Source: Streptomyces griseoviridis
Lineage (GTDB): Bacteria; Actinomycetota; Actinomycetes; Streptomycetales; Streptomycetaceae
NCBI RefSeq assembly: GCF_005222485.1
Contig: NZ_CP029078.1
Coordinates: forward strand, 3,717,501 to 3,781,500
DNA: 64,000 nucleotides
Direction of reading: 5' to 3'
Numbering within the stretch: position 1 is the first letter of the stretch; each line of letters begins with the position of its first letter. Both the position numbers and the translations under genes were made by a program. Of this stretch, positions 36,195 to 46,932 are shown piece after piece. The notes under the pieces were generated by a model. That model was given only the letters and a program-made list of their open reading frames with translations, had not been told where the DNA came from and did not search any database.

Positions 36195-37691
36195 TTGCCC
36201 ACGCCGCCCCGGTCCGCCGCTCCCGTCCGGCCGCAGCGCCGCCCGCAGCCGCCCCGCCCGCCCCGGTCGGGTCCGCCGCGGCCGGCGGTGCGACGGCGCA
36301 GGCCGCGCTGGGCCGGGCGGGTGGTGACGACGCTCTCGGTGGTGGTGCTCGCCTCGGCCGGCATCGGGCACGCGGTGGTCACCAGCCTCGGCTCGGACAT
36401 CGGCCGGGTCGACCCGTTCAAGGACATGAAGAACCGCCCCCGGGCCGGCCACGGCATGAACGTGCTGCTGGTCGGCACCGACGGCCGGGACAAGATCACC
36501 GAGCAGGAGCGGCAGGCTTTCCGGCTCGGCGGGGCGCCCTGCCACTGCACCGACACGATGATGATCGTGCACATCTCGCAGGACCGGGAGCGGGCCAGCG
36601 TGGTGAGCCTGCCGCGGGACTCGTTCGCGATGACGCCCGAACACACCGACGAGACGACGGGTCAGCACCACAAGGGCCACCCCATCAAGATCAACGCGGC
36701 GTACGCGGAGGGCGGACCCCAGCTGACCGTGCGGACCGTCGAGGACATGACGCACGTGAAGATCGACCACTATCTGGAGGTCGACTTCGCGAGCTTCATG
36801 AGGACGGTCGACGTCCTCGGCGGCGTCCGGATCTGCACCAGCGAGCCCCTCAAGGACTCCTACACCGGCCTCGACCTGCCCGCGGGCACCCACACCCTGA
36901 AGGGCGGCCAGGCGCTCCAGTACGTCCGTTCCCGGCATGTCGACGGCGCTTCGGACCTGGGCCGGATGAAGCGTCAGCAGCGGTTCCTCGCCGCGCTGAT
37001 CGAGCAGGCCACCTCCTCGGGGGTGCTGCTGAACCCGCTGCGGTTCCGGGACGTGACCCGGGCGGTGCTCGGCTCGGTCCGGGCCGACCAGGGCTTCGGC
37101 ACCGACCAGTTGCTCGACCTGGGGCGGGCGATGCGGAACTTCTCGCCGTCGTCGTCGGAGTTCACGACCGTGCCGATCGGGGAGATGTCGTACCCCGTCA
37201 AGGGCATCGGCTCGACCCTGAAGTGGGACACCGTCAAGGCCGACCGGCTGTTCCGGGCGCTGCGCGAGGACAAGCCGCTGACCGAGCACCGGCCGGGGCA
37301 GCCGCAGCCGCAGGCGCGGGTGGAGGTGGCGCCGCAGCAGATCCGGGTCCAGGTGGAGAACGGGACGGCGACGGCGGGCCTCGGCAGGCGGGTGGACGCG
37401 GCGCTGGCCGCGAGCGGGTTCAGGACCACCGGCGCCCCGACCGACGCGGCCGACCGCACGGCCACCCGCACGGTCGTCTCCTACGACCCGCGCTGGGACC
37501 GCTCGGCGAAGTCCGTGGCCGCCGCCCTGCCCGGCAGCGAGCTGCGCCAGGTCGCGGGCCTCGGCCCGACCCTGAAGGTCACCGCGGGGACGGACTTCCG
37601 TGAGGTGCGCGGGGTGCGCGCCCAGGAGCCGTACCAGGGCGCCTTCGAGGCGGCGAGCGGCGACCGCGTGGTGTGCGGGAAGCAGACCTGA
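36195..37691 (+). CDS. LCP family protein 5 with LytR C-terminal domain
   Basis: 498 residues. The start is TTG 36195, decided by a clean GGAGG seven bases upstream; no ATG or GTG in the frame nearby has one. A Pro/Arg-rich cytosolic segment precedes the helix (VVTTLSVVVLASAGIGHAVV). The LCP domain has MNVLLVGTDGRDK, DTMMIVHIS, VVSLPRDSF and YVRSRHVDGASD, and lacks the Cys pair next to the PRD motif seen in LCP1-4; it has CHC earlier instead. LytR_C domain at about 375-470, ending DRVVCGKQT. Confidence 0.9.
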   Translation: MPTPPRSAAPVRPQRRPQPPRPPRSGPPRPAVRRRRPRWAGRVVTTLSVVVLASAGIGHAVVTSLGSDIGRVDPFKDMKNRPRAGHGMNVLLVGTDGRDKITEQERQAFRLGGAPCHCTDTMMIVHISQDRERASVVSLPRDSFAMTPEHTDETTGQHHKGHPIKINAAYAEGGPQLTVRTVEDMTHVKIDHYLEVDFASFMRTVDVLGGVRICTSEPLKDSYTGLDLPAGTHTLKGGQALQYVRSRHVDGASDLGRMKRQQRFLAALIEQATSSGVLLNPLRFRDVTRAVLGSVRADQGFGTDQLLDLGRAMRNFSPSSSEFTTVPIGEMSYPVKGIGSTLKWDTVKADRLFRALREDKPLTEHRPGQPQPQARVEVAPQQIRVQVENGTATAGLGRRVDAALAASGFRTTGAPTDAADRTATRTVVSYDPRWDRSAKSVAAALPGSELRQVAGLGPTLKVTAGTDFREVRGVRAQEPYQGAFEAASGDRVVCGKQT

Positions 37692-37701
37692 CCGGAGCGG
37701 G

Positions 37702-38994
37702 TCAGTCGCTGGTGACGGTGACCTTCTGGTCGTTGTTCAACTCGTCGACCAGCGTCTTCACCTTGGCCTTGTCCCAGACGAGGTTGCCGCCGGTGGAGCC
37801 GGAGATCGGCATGTTCATCGAGGTGCCGTCGCCGCCGCTGACGCCCTTCATCGCCCAGAACATCGACGCCAGGTCCCAGAGCGACATGTCCTTGTCGACG
37901 GTGAGGGAGTCGAGGCCCGCGCCGAGCGTCGGGTAGAGCTTGAAGGGGTTGAGGACCGTCGAGGGGGTGGCCACCTGGTGGGCCAGCGCGGACAGGAACT
38001 TCTGCTGGTTCTTGGTGCGCTGGAGGTCGGAGGCGGCGAAGGCGTGCCGGGTGCGGACGAAGGCGAGGGCCTGCTGGCCGTCGAGGGTCTGCTTGCCCGC
38101 CTGGAAGTCGGCGCCCGAGTACTTGTCCTTGAACGCCTTGTCGATCTCGATGTCGACGCCGCCGACCGCGTCCACGATGTTCGCGAAGCCGGCGAAGCCG
38201 ATCTCCACGTAGTGGTCGATGTGCAGGCCGGTGTTGTACTCGACGGTGCGCACCAGGAGGGTCGGGCCGTCGAAGGCGTAGGCGGCGTTCAGCTTGTTCG
38301 GGCCGAGCGGGCCCTTGACCTTGCCGGACTCCGAGCCCTTGAAGGTGGGGATGGTGACGTTGGAGTCGCGGGGCAGCGAGATGAGCGTGTCGCCGCTGCC
38401 GCCGACGTGCAGGATCATCATCGAGTCGGTGCGCTGGCCCTCGGCCGAGCCGGTGTGCAGCTTCTTCTTGTCCTCGTCGGACATGCCCGCGCGGCTGTCG
38501 GAGCCGACGATCAGGTAGTTGGTGCCCTCGCCCGCCTCGGGGCGGTCGATGACCTTCGAGAGGTCGACGTCCCGGTGGAGCTTGGAGTCGGCCCAGAAGT
38601 AGGTGCCGACGGTCGTCACGACCAGCACGGCGACGACGGTGGCCGCCGTCCACTTGATGCGCCGGCGCCAGTCGGGCCGGGGTGCCCCGCCGCCGGGGCC
38701 GCGTCCGCCGGGGCCGCCGCCACCGGGACCGCCGTAGACCTGGCCGGTGTTGTAGCCGCCGTCCTGGTAGCCGCCCTGCCCGTAGCCGCCCTGGCCCTGG
38801 CCGTCGCCGTACGACGGCTGCTGCGGCACCCCGCCGTAGGGGGGCGCGGCGGGGCGGGGGGCGCCGTGTCCGCCCGCGTCGGGGCGGCGGACCTGGCGCA
38901 TGACGCGAGGGCCCTCCGGCTGTGCGCTCGCGCTGCCGCCGCCGCGCTGGTTGCGGCGGTTCTGGTCGGACCATGCATCGGGCCATTCGCTCAT
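37702..38994 (-). CDS. LCP family protein 6, without LytR C-terminal domain
   Basis: 430 residues, convergent with LCP5. A long Gly/Gln/Tyr-rich cytosolic N-terminus (GQGQGGYGQGGYQDGGY) precedes the helix (IKWTAATVVAVLVVTTVGTYF). The LCP domain includes NYLIVGSDSRAGMS, DSMMILHVGG, LISLPRDSNVTIP and FVRTRHAFAASD. It ends soon after the domain and has no C-terminal Cys or LytR_C domain, unlike the other five. It is the most divergent in position and strand and may have a distinct polymer or timing. Confidence 0.9.
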   Translation of the reverse strand: MSEWPDAWSDQNRRNQRGGGSASAQPEGPRVMRQVRRPDAGGHGAPRPAAPPYGGVPQQPSYGDGQGQGGYGQGGYQDGGYNTGQVYGGPGGGGPGGRGPGGGAPRPDWRRRIKWTAATVVAVLVVTTVGTYFWADSKLHRDVDLSKVIDRPEAGEGTNYLIVGSDSRAGMSDEDKKKLHTGSAEGQRTDSMMILHVGGSGDTLISLPRDSNVTIPTFKGSESGKVKGPLGPNKLNAAYAFDGPTLLVRTVEYNTGLHIDHYVEIGFAGFANIVDAVGGVDIEIDKAFKDKYSGADFQAGKQTLDGQQALAFVRTRHAFAASDLQRTKNQQKFLSALAHQVATPSTVLNPFKLYPTLGAGLDSLTVDKDMSLWDLASMFWAMKGVSGGDGTSMNMPISGSTGGNLVWDKAKVKTLVDELNNDQKVTVTSD

Positions 38995-39112
38995 GGCATC
39001 AGTGTGCAGGCAGCCGCTGTGCCTCTTACAAGGGTCGTCGGAAAATCAGGTCACGGCTGTTGCCAAGCCGACACAAATTTCTTGGACACGCGTTCGGCAT
39101 AAGGTGGAGTCC

Positions 39113-39670
39113 ATGACAGAACAGGCCTCCGGCGCGGACCCGGACACACCGGAGATCCCCGGCAAGCCCACCTCGGCGTCCCGCACCACGCTCAGCCACA
39201 TCATGACCCACGCCGACACCAACCTGCTGGGGACCGTGCACGGCGGCGTGATCATGAAGCTGGTCGACGACGCGGCGGGCGCGGTCGCGGGACGGCACAG
39301 CGGCGGTCCCGCCGTCACCGCGTCCATGGACGAGATGGCGTTCCTCGAACCGGTCAGGGTCGGCGACCTGGTCCATGTGAAGGCACAGGTGAACTGGACC
39401 GGGCGGACCTCGATGGAGGTCGGGGTGCGGGTGCTGGCCGAACGCTGGAACGAGTCCACGCCCGCCACCCAGGTCGGCTCCGCGTACCTGGTCTTCGCGG
39501 CCGTCGACGCGGACGGCAAGCCGCGCCGGGTGCCACCGGTGGTCCCGGAGACCGAACGCGACGAGCGGCGCCGCCAGGAGGCCCAGATCCGCCGCACCCA
39601 CCGGCTGGCCCGCCGCCGGGCGATCACGGAACTGCGCGAGCAGCGCGCGGCCGAGGGCCTGGACGCCTGA
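39113..39670 (+). CDS. Acyl-CoA thioesterase (hotdog fold)
   Basis: 185 residues, the hotdog thioesterase family of cytosolic acyl-CoA hydrolases. TTLSHIMTHADTNLLGTVHGGVIMKLVDDAAG near residue 24 holds the active-site region, then VTASMDEMAFLEPVRVGDLVHVKAQVNWTGRTSMEVGV. The C-terminus is a long charged helix rich in Arg (RRQEAQIRRTHRLARRR). GGTGGAG precedes the ATG. Divergent from LCP6 and convergent with the acyl-CoA dehydrogenase. Confidence 0.85.
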   Translation: MTEQASGADPDTPEIPGKPTSASRTTLSHIMTHADTNLLGTVHGGVIMKLVDDAAGAVAGRHSGGPAVTASMDEMAFLEPVRVGDLVHVKAQVNWTGRTSMEVGVRVLAERWNESTPATQVGSAYLVFAAVDADGKPRRVPPVVPETERDERRRQEAQIRRTHRLARRRAITELREQRAAEGLDA

Positions 39671-39685
39671 CCGCCCGAACACGAA

Positions 39686-39730
39686 GGCCCCCGCGGACGG
39701 CGCCGGACCGGCGGCCGGTCAGCGGGGGCC
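39686..39730. terminator. Bidirectional hairpin between thioesterase and acyl-CoA dehydrogenase genes
   Basis: GGCCCCCGC (39686-39694) pairs with GCGGGGGCC (39722-39730), with more pairing inside. It lies between two convergent genes and can serve both. Confidence 0.65.
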
Positions 39731-39765
39731 GTCCGCAGCGGCCGTTCGCAGGGGCCGTTCGCGGG

Positions 39766-40923
39766 TTACGGCAGGTTCCGCGCCATGACGATGCGCTGGA
39801 CCTGGTTGGTGCCCTCGTAGATCTGGGTGATCTTGGCGTCCCGCATCATCCGCTCCACCGGGTAGTCGCGGGTGTAGCCGTAACCGCCGAGGAGTTGGAC
39901 GGCGTCCGTGGTGACCTCCATCGCGGTGTCCGAGGCGAAGCACTTCGCGGCCGCGCCCAGGTACGTGAGGTCGCCGTCGCCGCGTTCCGAGGCGGCCGCC
40001 GCCTGGTAGGTCAGGGCGCGGGCGGCCGAGATCTTCATCGCCATGTCGGCGAGCATGAACTGGATGCCCTGGAAGTCGGCGATCGGCTTGCCGAACTGCT
40101 TGCGCTCCTGGACGTAGCCCTTGGCGTAGTCGAGGGCGCCCTGGGCGATGCCGAGGGCCTGCGCGGCGATGGTGATGCGGGTGTGGTCGAGGGTCTTCAT
40201 CGCGGTGGCGAAGCCGGTGCCCTCGGCGCCGATCATGCGGTCGGCGGGGACGCGGACCTGGTCGAGGTAGACCTCGCGGGTCGGGGAGCCCTTGATGCCG
40301 AGCTTCTTCTCCGGGGCGCCGAAGGAGACGCCCTCGTCGTCCTTCTCCACCACGAACGCCGAGATGCCCTTGGAGCGCTTCGTCGGGTCGGTCACCGCCA
40401 TCACCGTGTAGTACTTCGACTCGCCCGCGTTGGTGATCCAGCGCTTCACGCCGTCGAGGACCCAGTGGTCGCCGTCGCGGACCGCCCTGGTCTTCATGCC
40501 GGCCGCGTCGGAGCCGGCGTCGGGCTCGGAGAGGCAGTAGGAGAACATGCCGTCGCCCTTGGCGAGGGGCGTCAGGTAGCGCTTCTTCAGCTCCTCGGAG
40601 CCGGAGAGGACCACCGGCAGCGAGCCCAGCTTGTTCACCGCGGGGATCAGGGAGGAGCTGGCGCAGACGCGGGCCACCTCCTCGATGACGATCACGGTGG
40701 CGAGGGCGTCGGCGCCACCGCCGCCGTACTCCTCGGGGACGTGCACCGCGTGCAGGTCGTTCCCCACCAGGGCGTCGTGCGCCTCCTGCGGGAAACGGGC
40801 CTCCTCGTCCACCGCGGCGGCGAACGGCGCGATCTTCGCCTCGGCCAGCGCGCGGACGGCGTCGCGGAGCATGTCGTGCTCCTCGGACGGGCGGTACAGG
40901 TCGAAGTCAGCCGATCCGGCCAA
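39766..40923 (-). CDS. Acyl-CoA dehydrogenase
   Basis: 385 residues, FAD-dependent alpha,beta-dehydrogenation of acyl-CoA. N-terminal helical domain, the flavin loop YCLSEPDAGSDAAGMKT near 128, WITNAGESKYYTVMAV near 160, RKQFGKPIADFQGIQFMLADM near 270, and the C-terminal KITQIYEGTNQVQRIVMARNL with the catalytic-base Glu in YEGTNQ. The GDGMF..CLSEP and VQLLGGYGYTRDYPVERMMRDAK blocks are typical of short/branched-chain enzymes. Chain-length preference is not clear. A palindrome lies in its promoter region. Confidence 0.95.
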   Translation of the reverse strand: MAGSADFDLYRPSEEHDMLRDAVRALAEAKIAPFAAAVDEEARFPQEAHDALVGNDLHAVHVPEEYGGGGADALATVIVIEEVARVCASSSLIPAVNKLGSLPVVLSGSEELKKRYLTPLAKGDGMFSYCLSEPDAGSDAAGMKTRAVRDGDHWVLDGVKRWITNAGESKYYTVMAVTDPTKRSKGISAFVVEKDDEGVSFGAPEKKLGIKGSPTREVYLDQVRVPADRMIGAEGTGFATAMKTLDHTRITIAAQALGIAQGALDYAKGYVQERKQFGKPIADFQGIQFMLADMAMKISAARALTYQAAAASERGDGDLTYLGAAAKCFASDTAMEVTTDAVQLLGGYGYTRDYPVERMMRDAKITQIYEGTNQVQRIVMARNLP

Positions 40924-40972
40924 GGTCTCTCACGCTCCAAGGACGCTTGTGACGAGCTGTGGTGACAGTGCT

Positions 40973-40990
40973 AGTTACCGTTAAGTAACT
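40973..40990. promoter_or_regulatory. Inverted repeat AGTTAC-N6-GTAACT upstream of the acyl-CoA dehydrogenase
   Basis: Six-base arms around CGTTAA in the divergent gap between the acyl-CoA dehydrogenase and UDP-glucose dehydrogenase genes, about 50 bases before the dehydrogenase start. Shape and size fit an operator for a dimeric repressor. Similar GTTAC/GTAAC elements occur at 43184-43219. Confidence 0.55.
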
Positions 40991-41124
40991 CGAATTTTAG
41001 GCGGCCTCTCACGACAGCGGTACGTGAGCTTGGCGACAGCGGGAAAAGTGCCCGGCGAAAGGCCTTCCCATGCCCCGGCTATGCTCGGGCACCGCAGCAG
41101 CCGCCCCACCCGTCTGGAGCATCG

Positions 41125-42468
41125 ATGAGCCTGAAGATCAGTGTGATCGGCACCGGTTATCTCGGCGCCACGCACGCCGCGGCCATGGCCGAACTCGGCT
41201 TCGAGGTGCTCGGGCTCGACGTCGTCGCGGAGAAGATCGACAAGCTCAGGCGGGGCGAGGTCCCGATGTACGAACCCGGGCTTGAGGAGCTGCTGCGCAA
41301 GCACGTCGCGGGCATCCCCGGCTCCACCGGGCGGCTGCGGTTCACCATGGACTTCGCCGAGGCCGCCGACTTCGGCGACGTGCACTTCGTCTGCGTGAAC
41401 ACCCCGCAGCGGCACGGCGAGTACGCGGCCGACATGAGCTACGTCGACGCCGCGATCGCCTCCCTCGCCCCGCATCTGACCCGCCCCACGCTGGTCGTCG
41501 GCAAGTCCACGGTGCCGGTCGGCTCGGCCGACCGGCTCGCCGCCTACCTGGCCGCGCACGCGCCGGCCGGCGCGGACGTCGAGCTGGCCTGGAACCCGGA
41601 GTTCCTGCGCGAGGGCTTCGCCGTCGACGACACCCTGCACCCGGACCGGATCGTGACCGGGGTGCGCAGCGAGCGCGCGGAGCGGCTGCTGCGCGAGGTG
41701 TACGCGGCGCCGATCGCGGACGGCACGCCCTTCGTGGTGACGGACTTCCCGACCGCGGAACTGGTGAAGACCGCCGCGAACTCCTTCCTCGCCACCAAGA
41801 TCTCCTTCATCAACGCGATGGCCGAGGTGTGCGAGGCGGCCGGCGGCGACGTCGCGAAGCTCGCCGAGGCGATCGGGTACGACGACCGGATCGGCCGGAA
41901 GTTCCTGCGGGCCGGCATCGGCTTCGGCGGCGGCTGCCTGCCCAAGGACATCAGGGCGTTCATGGCCCGCGCGGGCGAGCTGGGCGCCGACCAGGCGCTG
42001 ACGTTCCTGCGCGAGATCGACTCGATCAACATGCGCCAGCGCGGCCAGATGGTGGAGCTGGCCCGGCAGGCGGTGGGCGGCGGCTCGTTCCTCGGCCGCC
42101 GGGTCGCGGTGCTCGGCGCCGCCTTCAAGCCCGACTCGGACGACGTGCGGGACTCCCCCGCGCTGAACGTGGCCGGGCAGATACACCTCCAGGGCGGCCA
42201 GGTGACGGTGTACGACCCGAAGGGCATGGACAACGCCCGGCGGATCTTCCCGACCCTCGGCTACGCGGACAGCGCCCTGGAGGCGGTGCGGGGCGCCGAC
42301 GTCGTCCTGCATCTGACGGAGTGGCGGGAGTTCCGCGAGCTGGACCCGCAGGAGCTGGGGTCGGTGGCCGCGGCCCGGGTGATCCTCGACGGGCGCAACG
42401 CCCTCGACCCGCAGCTGTGGCGCAAGGCCGGCTGGACCTACCGCGCGATGGGCCGCCCGACGGCCTGA
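41125..42468 (+). CDS. UDP-glucose 6-dehydrogenase
   Basis: 447 residues; oxidises UDP-glucose to UDP-glucuronate with two NAD. N-terminal Rossmann domain (KISVIGTGYLGATHAAAMAELG), VGKSTVPVG near 129, EFLREGFAVDDTLHPDRIV near 160, the catalytic Cys in GIGFGGGCLPKDI near 270, and the C-terminal domain with LGAAFKPDSDDVRDSPAL near 330. GDP-mannose dehydrogenases are related, but the overall match is to the UDP-glucose type. UDP-glucuronate could feed a teichuronic-type wall polymer handled by the LCP proteins. Confidence 0.9.
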   Translation: MSLKISVIGTGYLGATHAAAMAELGFEVLGLDVVAEKIDKLRRGEVPMYEPGLEELLRKHVAGIPGSTGRLRFTMDFAEAADFGDVHFVCVNTPQRHGEYAADMSYVDAAIASLAPHLTRPTLVVGKSTVPVGSADRLAAYLAAHAPAGADVELAWNPEFLREGFAVDDTLHPDRIVTGVRSERAERLLREVYAAPIADGTPFVVTDFPTAELVKTAANSFLATKISFINAMAEVCEAAGGDVAKLAEAIGYDDRIGRKFLRAGIGFGGGCLPKDIRAFMARAGELGADQALTFLREIDSINMRQRGQMVELARQAVGGGSFLGRRVAVLGAAFKPDSDDVRDSPALNVAGQIHLQGGQVTVYDPKGMDNARRIFPTLGYADSALEAVRGADVVLHLTEWREFRELDPQELGSVAAARVILDGRNALDPQLWRKAGWTYRAMGRPTA

Positions 42469-42533
42469 GCCGCCGCTGCGGCCGGGGGCGCCGTCGCCAC
42501 GCACTGAGCCGCCGCTGCGGCCGAGGGCGCCGT
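42465..42533. repeat. 30-bp direct repeat that includes the stop codon of the UDP-glucose dehydrogenase gene
   Basis: CTGAGCCGCCGCTGCGGCCG and the ten bases after it occur at 42465-42494 and again at 42504-42533 with one mismatch. The first copy begins at the TGA stop of the gene. Confidence 0.9.
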
Positions 42534-42542
42534 GGGCCGGGC

Positions 42543-42583
42543 GACGCCGGTTCGGCCGAGGCTCAGTCGGCCGAACCGGCGTC
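42543..42583. terminator. Long perfect hairpin between convergent genes
   Basis: A 17-bp perfect stem starting GACGCCGGTTCGGCCGA with a seven-base loop GGCTCAG and the exact complement. No U-tract on either side. It lies between the convergent UDP-glucose dehydrogenase and CGNR genes, so it can stop both transcripts. Confidence 0.85.
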
Positions 42584-42649
42584 TGACCGCATTCTGCCCC
42601 AGATGGCGCGGACGTGCCGGACGTCGGCCCAAGTGCCCCTGTCCGCGCG

Positions 42650-43150
42650 CTACTTGGCCCGGTAGCGGCGCATCTTCGCGCGCGCCCCGCACACCTGCAT
42701 CGAGCACCAGCGGCCCCGCGCCGCCGGGCTGCGGTCGTAGTACGCCGCACGGCAGTCGGCGGCCTCGCACGCCTTCAGCCGCTGCCAGGTGCCCGCGACG
42801 AGCCCCTCGGCGACGGCGAGCGCGACCCGGGACAGCAGCGGGCCGCCGCCCGCAGGCGCGAGGGCAGCCGAGCCGTCACCGCCGTCGACGCTCACCCTGA
42901 GCGGCGCCCCGGCCAGCAGGGTGTCCAGGGGCGTGACCTCGGCGTGCGGCGGATGGCCCGCGTGGGCGAGCAGCGCGGCGCGCAGCGACTCGCGCAGGGC
43001 GCGGACGGCGGGCAGGTCGTCGGGGACGAGGCCGAAGCGGGCCAGGCCGTCCGCCGTGTCGAGCGCGTCGACGCCCGATTCGAGGGCCACGGTGTTCACC
43101 AGGGACTGGACCAGCGCGAGCCCTCCCGGTGCGGCCGATCTCCCAGTCAT
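42650..43150 (-). CDS. CGNR zinc finger transcriptional regulator
   Basis: 166 residues. The N-terminal stress-ligand-type (ABATE) region starts ALVQSLVNTVALESG and contains helices around LPAVRALRESLRAALLAHAGHPP; the C-terminal CGNR zinc finger has CEAADCRAAYYDRSPAARGRWCSMQVCGARAKMRRYR, where the usual CGNR reads CGAR. Four Cys bind zinc and the basic end should contact DNA. The ATG at 43150 is preceded by GGAGG; the frame is open upstream with no site. It is divergent from VOC1, with palindromes between them. Confidence 0.85.
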   Translation of the reverse strand: MTGRSAAPGGLALVQSLVNTVALESGVDALDTADGLARFGLVPDDLPAVRALRESLRAALLAHAGHPPHAEVTPLDTLLAGAPLRVSVDGGDGSAALAPAGGGPLLSRVALAVAEGLVAGTWQRLKACEAADCRAAYYDRSPAARGRWCSMQVCGARAKMRRYRAK

Positions 43151-43183
43151 GGTTGCGACGTTACCTCCTGTGCGGGAGCATGG

Positions 43184-43219
43184 GGTAACCGTTACCGGCT
43201 CAGGCCGGTTACCAGTAAC
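43184..43219. promoter_or_regulatory. Two palindromes in the CGNR-VOC divergent promoter
   Basis: GGTAAC-C-GTTACC at 43184-43196 is a perfect 13-base palindrome, and GTTAC-CA-GTAAC at 43208-43219 a second perfect one of 12 bases. Both lie within the 101-base gap between the regulator and VOC1 starts and are probable operators, most simply for the CGNR protein. Confidence 0.6.
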
Positions 43220-43251
43220 GTCCGTCACCGCTGCCGCTCCGAGGAGGAGTC

Positions 43252-43614
43252 ATGGCTCTCGCCGCCCTGGGGTCCGTCGTCCTTGACTGCCCCGACCCGC
43301 ACGCCCTCGCCGCCTTCTACGCCGAGGTGCTCGGCGGGACCGTGACGCCCGACGGCGACGACTGGGCCGACCTCGAACTGCCCGGCGGAGCCACCCTCGG
43401 CTTCCAGGCGGCCCCCGACCTCACCGCCCCCGCCTGGCCCGACCCACGGCGCCCCCAGCAGTTCCACCTGGACCTGACCGTCCCGGACCTGGACGCGGCG
43501 GAGGCGGGCGTGCTGGCCCTCGGCGCCCGGCCGCTGGACACCGAGGACAGGTCCCGCTCCTTCCGGGTCTACGCGGACCCGGCGGGGCACCCGTTCTGCC
43601 TCTGCGCCGGCTGA
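43252..43614 (+). CDS. VOC (glyoxalase/bleomycin-resistance) family protein 1
   Basis: 120 residues with the vicinal oxygen chelate fold: LGSVVLDCPDPHALAAFYAEVLGG near the start, WADLELPGGATLGFQ, then QFHLDLTVPDLDAAEAGVLALGARPL and a final FRVYADPAGHPFCLC. GGAGGAG precedes the ATG. Metal-binding His and Glu positions typical of glyoxalase I are only partly kept, so the reaction is unknown; many of these act in stress or antibiotic tolerance. 15 bases before VOC2, and probably cotranscribed with it. Confidence 0.85.
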   Translation: MALAALGSVVLDCPDPHALAAFYAEVLGGTVTPDGDDWADLELPGGATLGFQAAPDLTAPAWPDPRRPQQFHLDLTVPDLDAAEAGVLALGARPLDTEDRSRSFRVYADPAGHPFCLCAG

Positions 43615-43629
43615 CCGGAGGAGACCGCC

Positions 43630-44016
43630 ATGACACCGTCGATCCGGCTGCGTTCCGTCGTCCTCGACTGCCCCGACGCCCGCGCGCTCGCCCGCTTCTA
43701 CGCCGGCTTCGCGGGCGGCACGCCCGAGGACGCCGACCCCGAGTGGGTGGTGCTGCGCCTGCCCGACGGCCCCAGGATCTGCTTCCAGCGCGCGCCCGGC
43801 CACGTGCCGCCCCGCTGGCCCGGCGAGGGCCGTGACGAGCAGCAGTTCCACCTCGACTTCGACGCGGGCCCCACCTGGGAGGGGATCGAGGCGGCGGAAC
43901 AGCGGGTGCTTGCCCTGGGCGCGCGCCCGCTGGCCCGGTGCGACGAGGAGGACTTCCGCGTCTACGCGGACCCCGCGGGGCACCCGTTCTGCCTCTGCCG
44001 GATCGACACGCCGTAG
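43630..44016 (+). CDS. VOC family protein 2
   Basis: 128 residues, a close paralogue of VOC1 with the same order of motifs: LRSVVLDCPDARALARFYAGFAGG, WVVLRLPDGPRICFQ, QQFHLDFDAG, VLALGARPLARCDEEDFRVYADPAGHPFCLC. The shared C-terminal FRVYADPAGHPFCLC shows a tandem duplication. GGAGGAG at the end of VOC1's spacer forms its ribosome site. Function not known. Confidence 0.85.
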   Translation: MTPSIRLRSVVLDCPDARALARFYAGFAGGTPEDADPEWVVLRLPDGPRICFQRAPGHVPPRWPGEGRDEQQFHLDFDAGPTWEGIEAAEQRVLALGARPLARCDEEDFRVYADPAGHPFCLCRIDTP

Positions 44017-44056
44017 CGGGGGCGCCGCCGTCCACGCAGACGGGCCCTGCGCGCGG

Positions 44057-45175
<1,119 letters not shown>

Positions 45176-45268
45176 ACCGGGCTCCGTCCGTCGCGATGGC
45201 GGTACGGTCACCGTCGCACGGCGGCGGGGGCGCTTCCTGGTGGGTGGGGCGTTCGGGGGGTGTCCGGC

Positions 45269-45628
45269 TCAGCCGTCCCCGGCGGCCTCGATGACCCCGT
45301 CGAGGGTGTCCCGCGACAGGAGCAGCCCGGCGATGTCGCGGTCGATGCGCTCGCGCTCCGCGCACAGGTCGGCGACGAGGCGGGGGGTGGCGGTCGCGGC
45401 GGGGCCGCCGTCGGCATCCCGCAGGCACGGCAGGAGCTGGGCGATCGGGCCGCTGTGCAGCCCGGCGGCGAACAGTTCCTGGATGCGGATCACCCGGTCG
45501 ACGGCCGCCTCCGGGTAGTCGCGGTGGCCGCCGGGTGTCCGGTCGGCGGCGAGCAGGCCCTTGCTCTCGTAGTAGCGCAGCGACCGCTCGCTCACCCCGG
45601 TGCGCCGGGCCAGTTCACCGATCCGCAT
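45269..45628 (-). CDS. MerR family transcriptional regulator
   Basis: 119 residues. Winged helix-turn-helix MRIGELARRTGVSERSLRYYESKGLLAADRTPGGHRDYPEAAVDRV, then a dimerisation coiled coil and short C-terminus. There is no obvious metal-binding Cys pair, so this is not a typical mercury or copper sensor. It lies between the dead and intact dipeptidase genes, all on the minus strand; whether it controls either is unknown. Confidence 0.9.
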   Translation of the reverse strand: MRIGELARRTGVSERSLRYYESKGLLAADRTPGGHRDYPEAAVDRVIRIQELFAAGLHSGPIAQLLPCLRDADGGPAATATPRLVADLCAERERIDRDIAGLLLSRDTLDGVIEAAGDG

Positions 45629-45717
45629 CCGCAGGCCGCCTCACGCTCGTACTCGCAGGGGCCCTCAACGGTACGGGGAACGACGGGCGTACGCACCGCC
45701 GTTCCCTGTCGACGACG

Positions 45718-46928
<1,211 letters not shown>

Positions 46929-46932
<4 letters not shown>

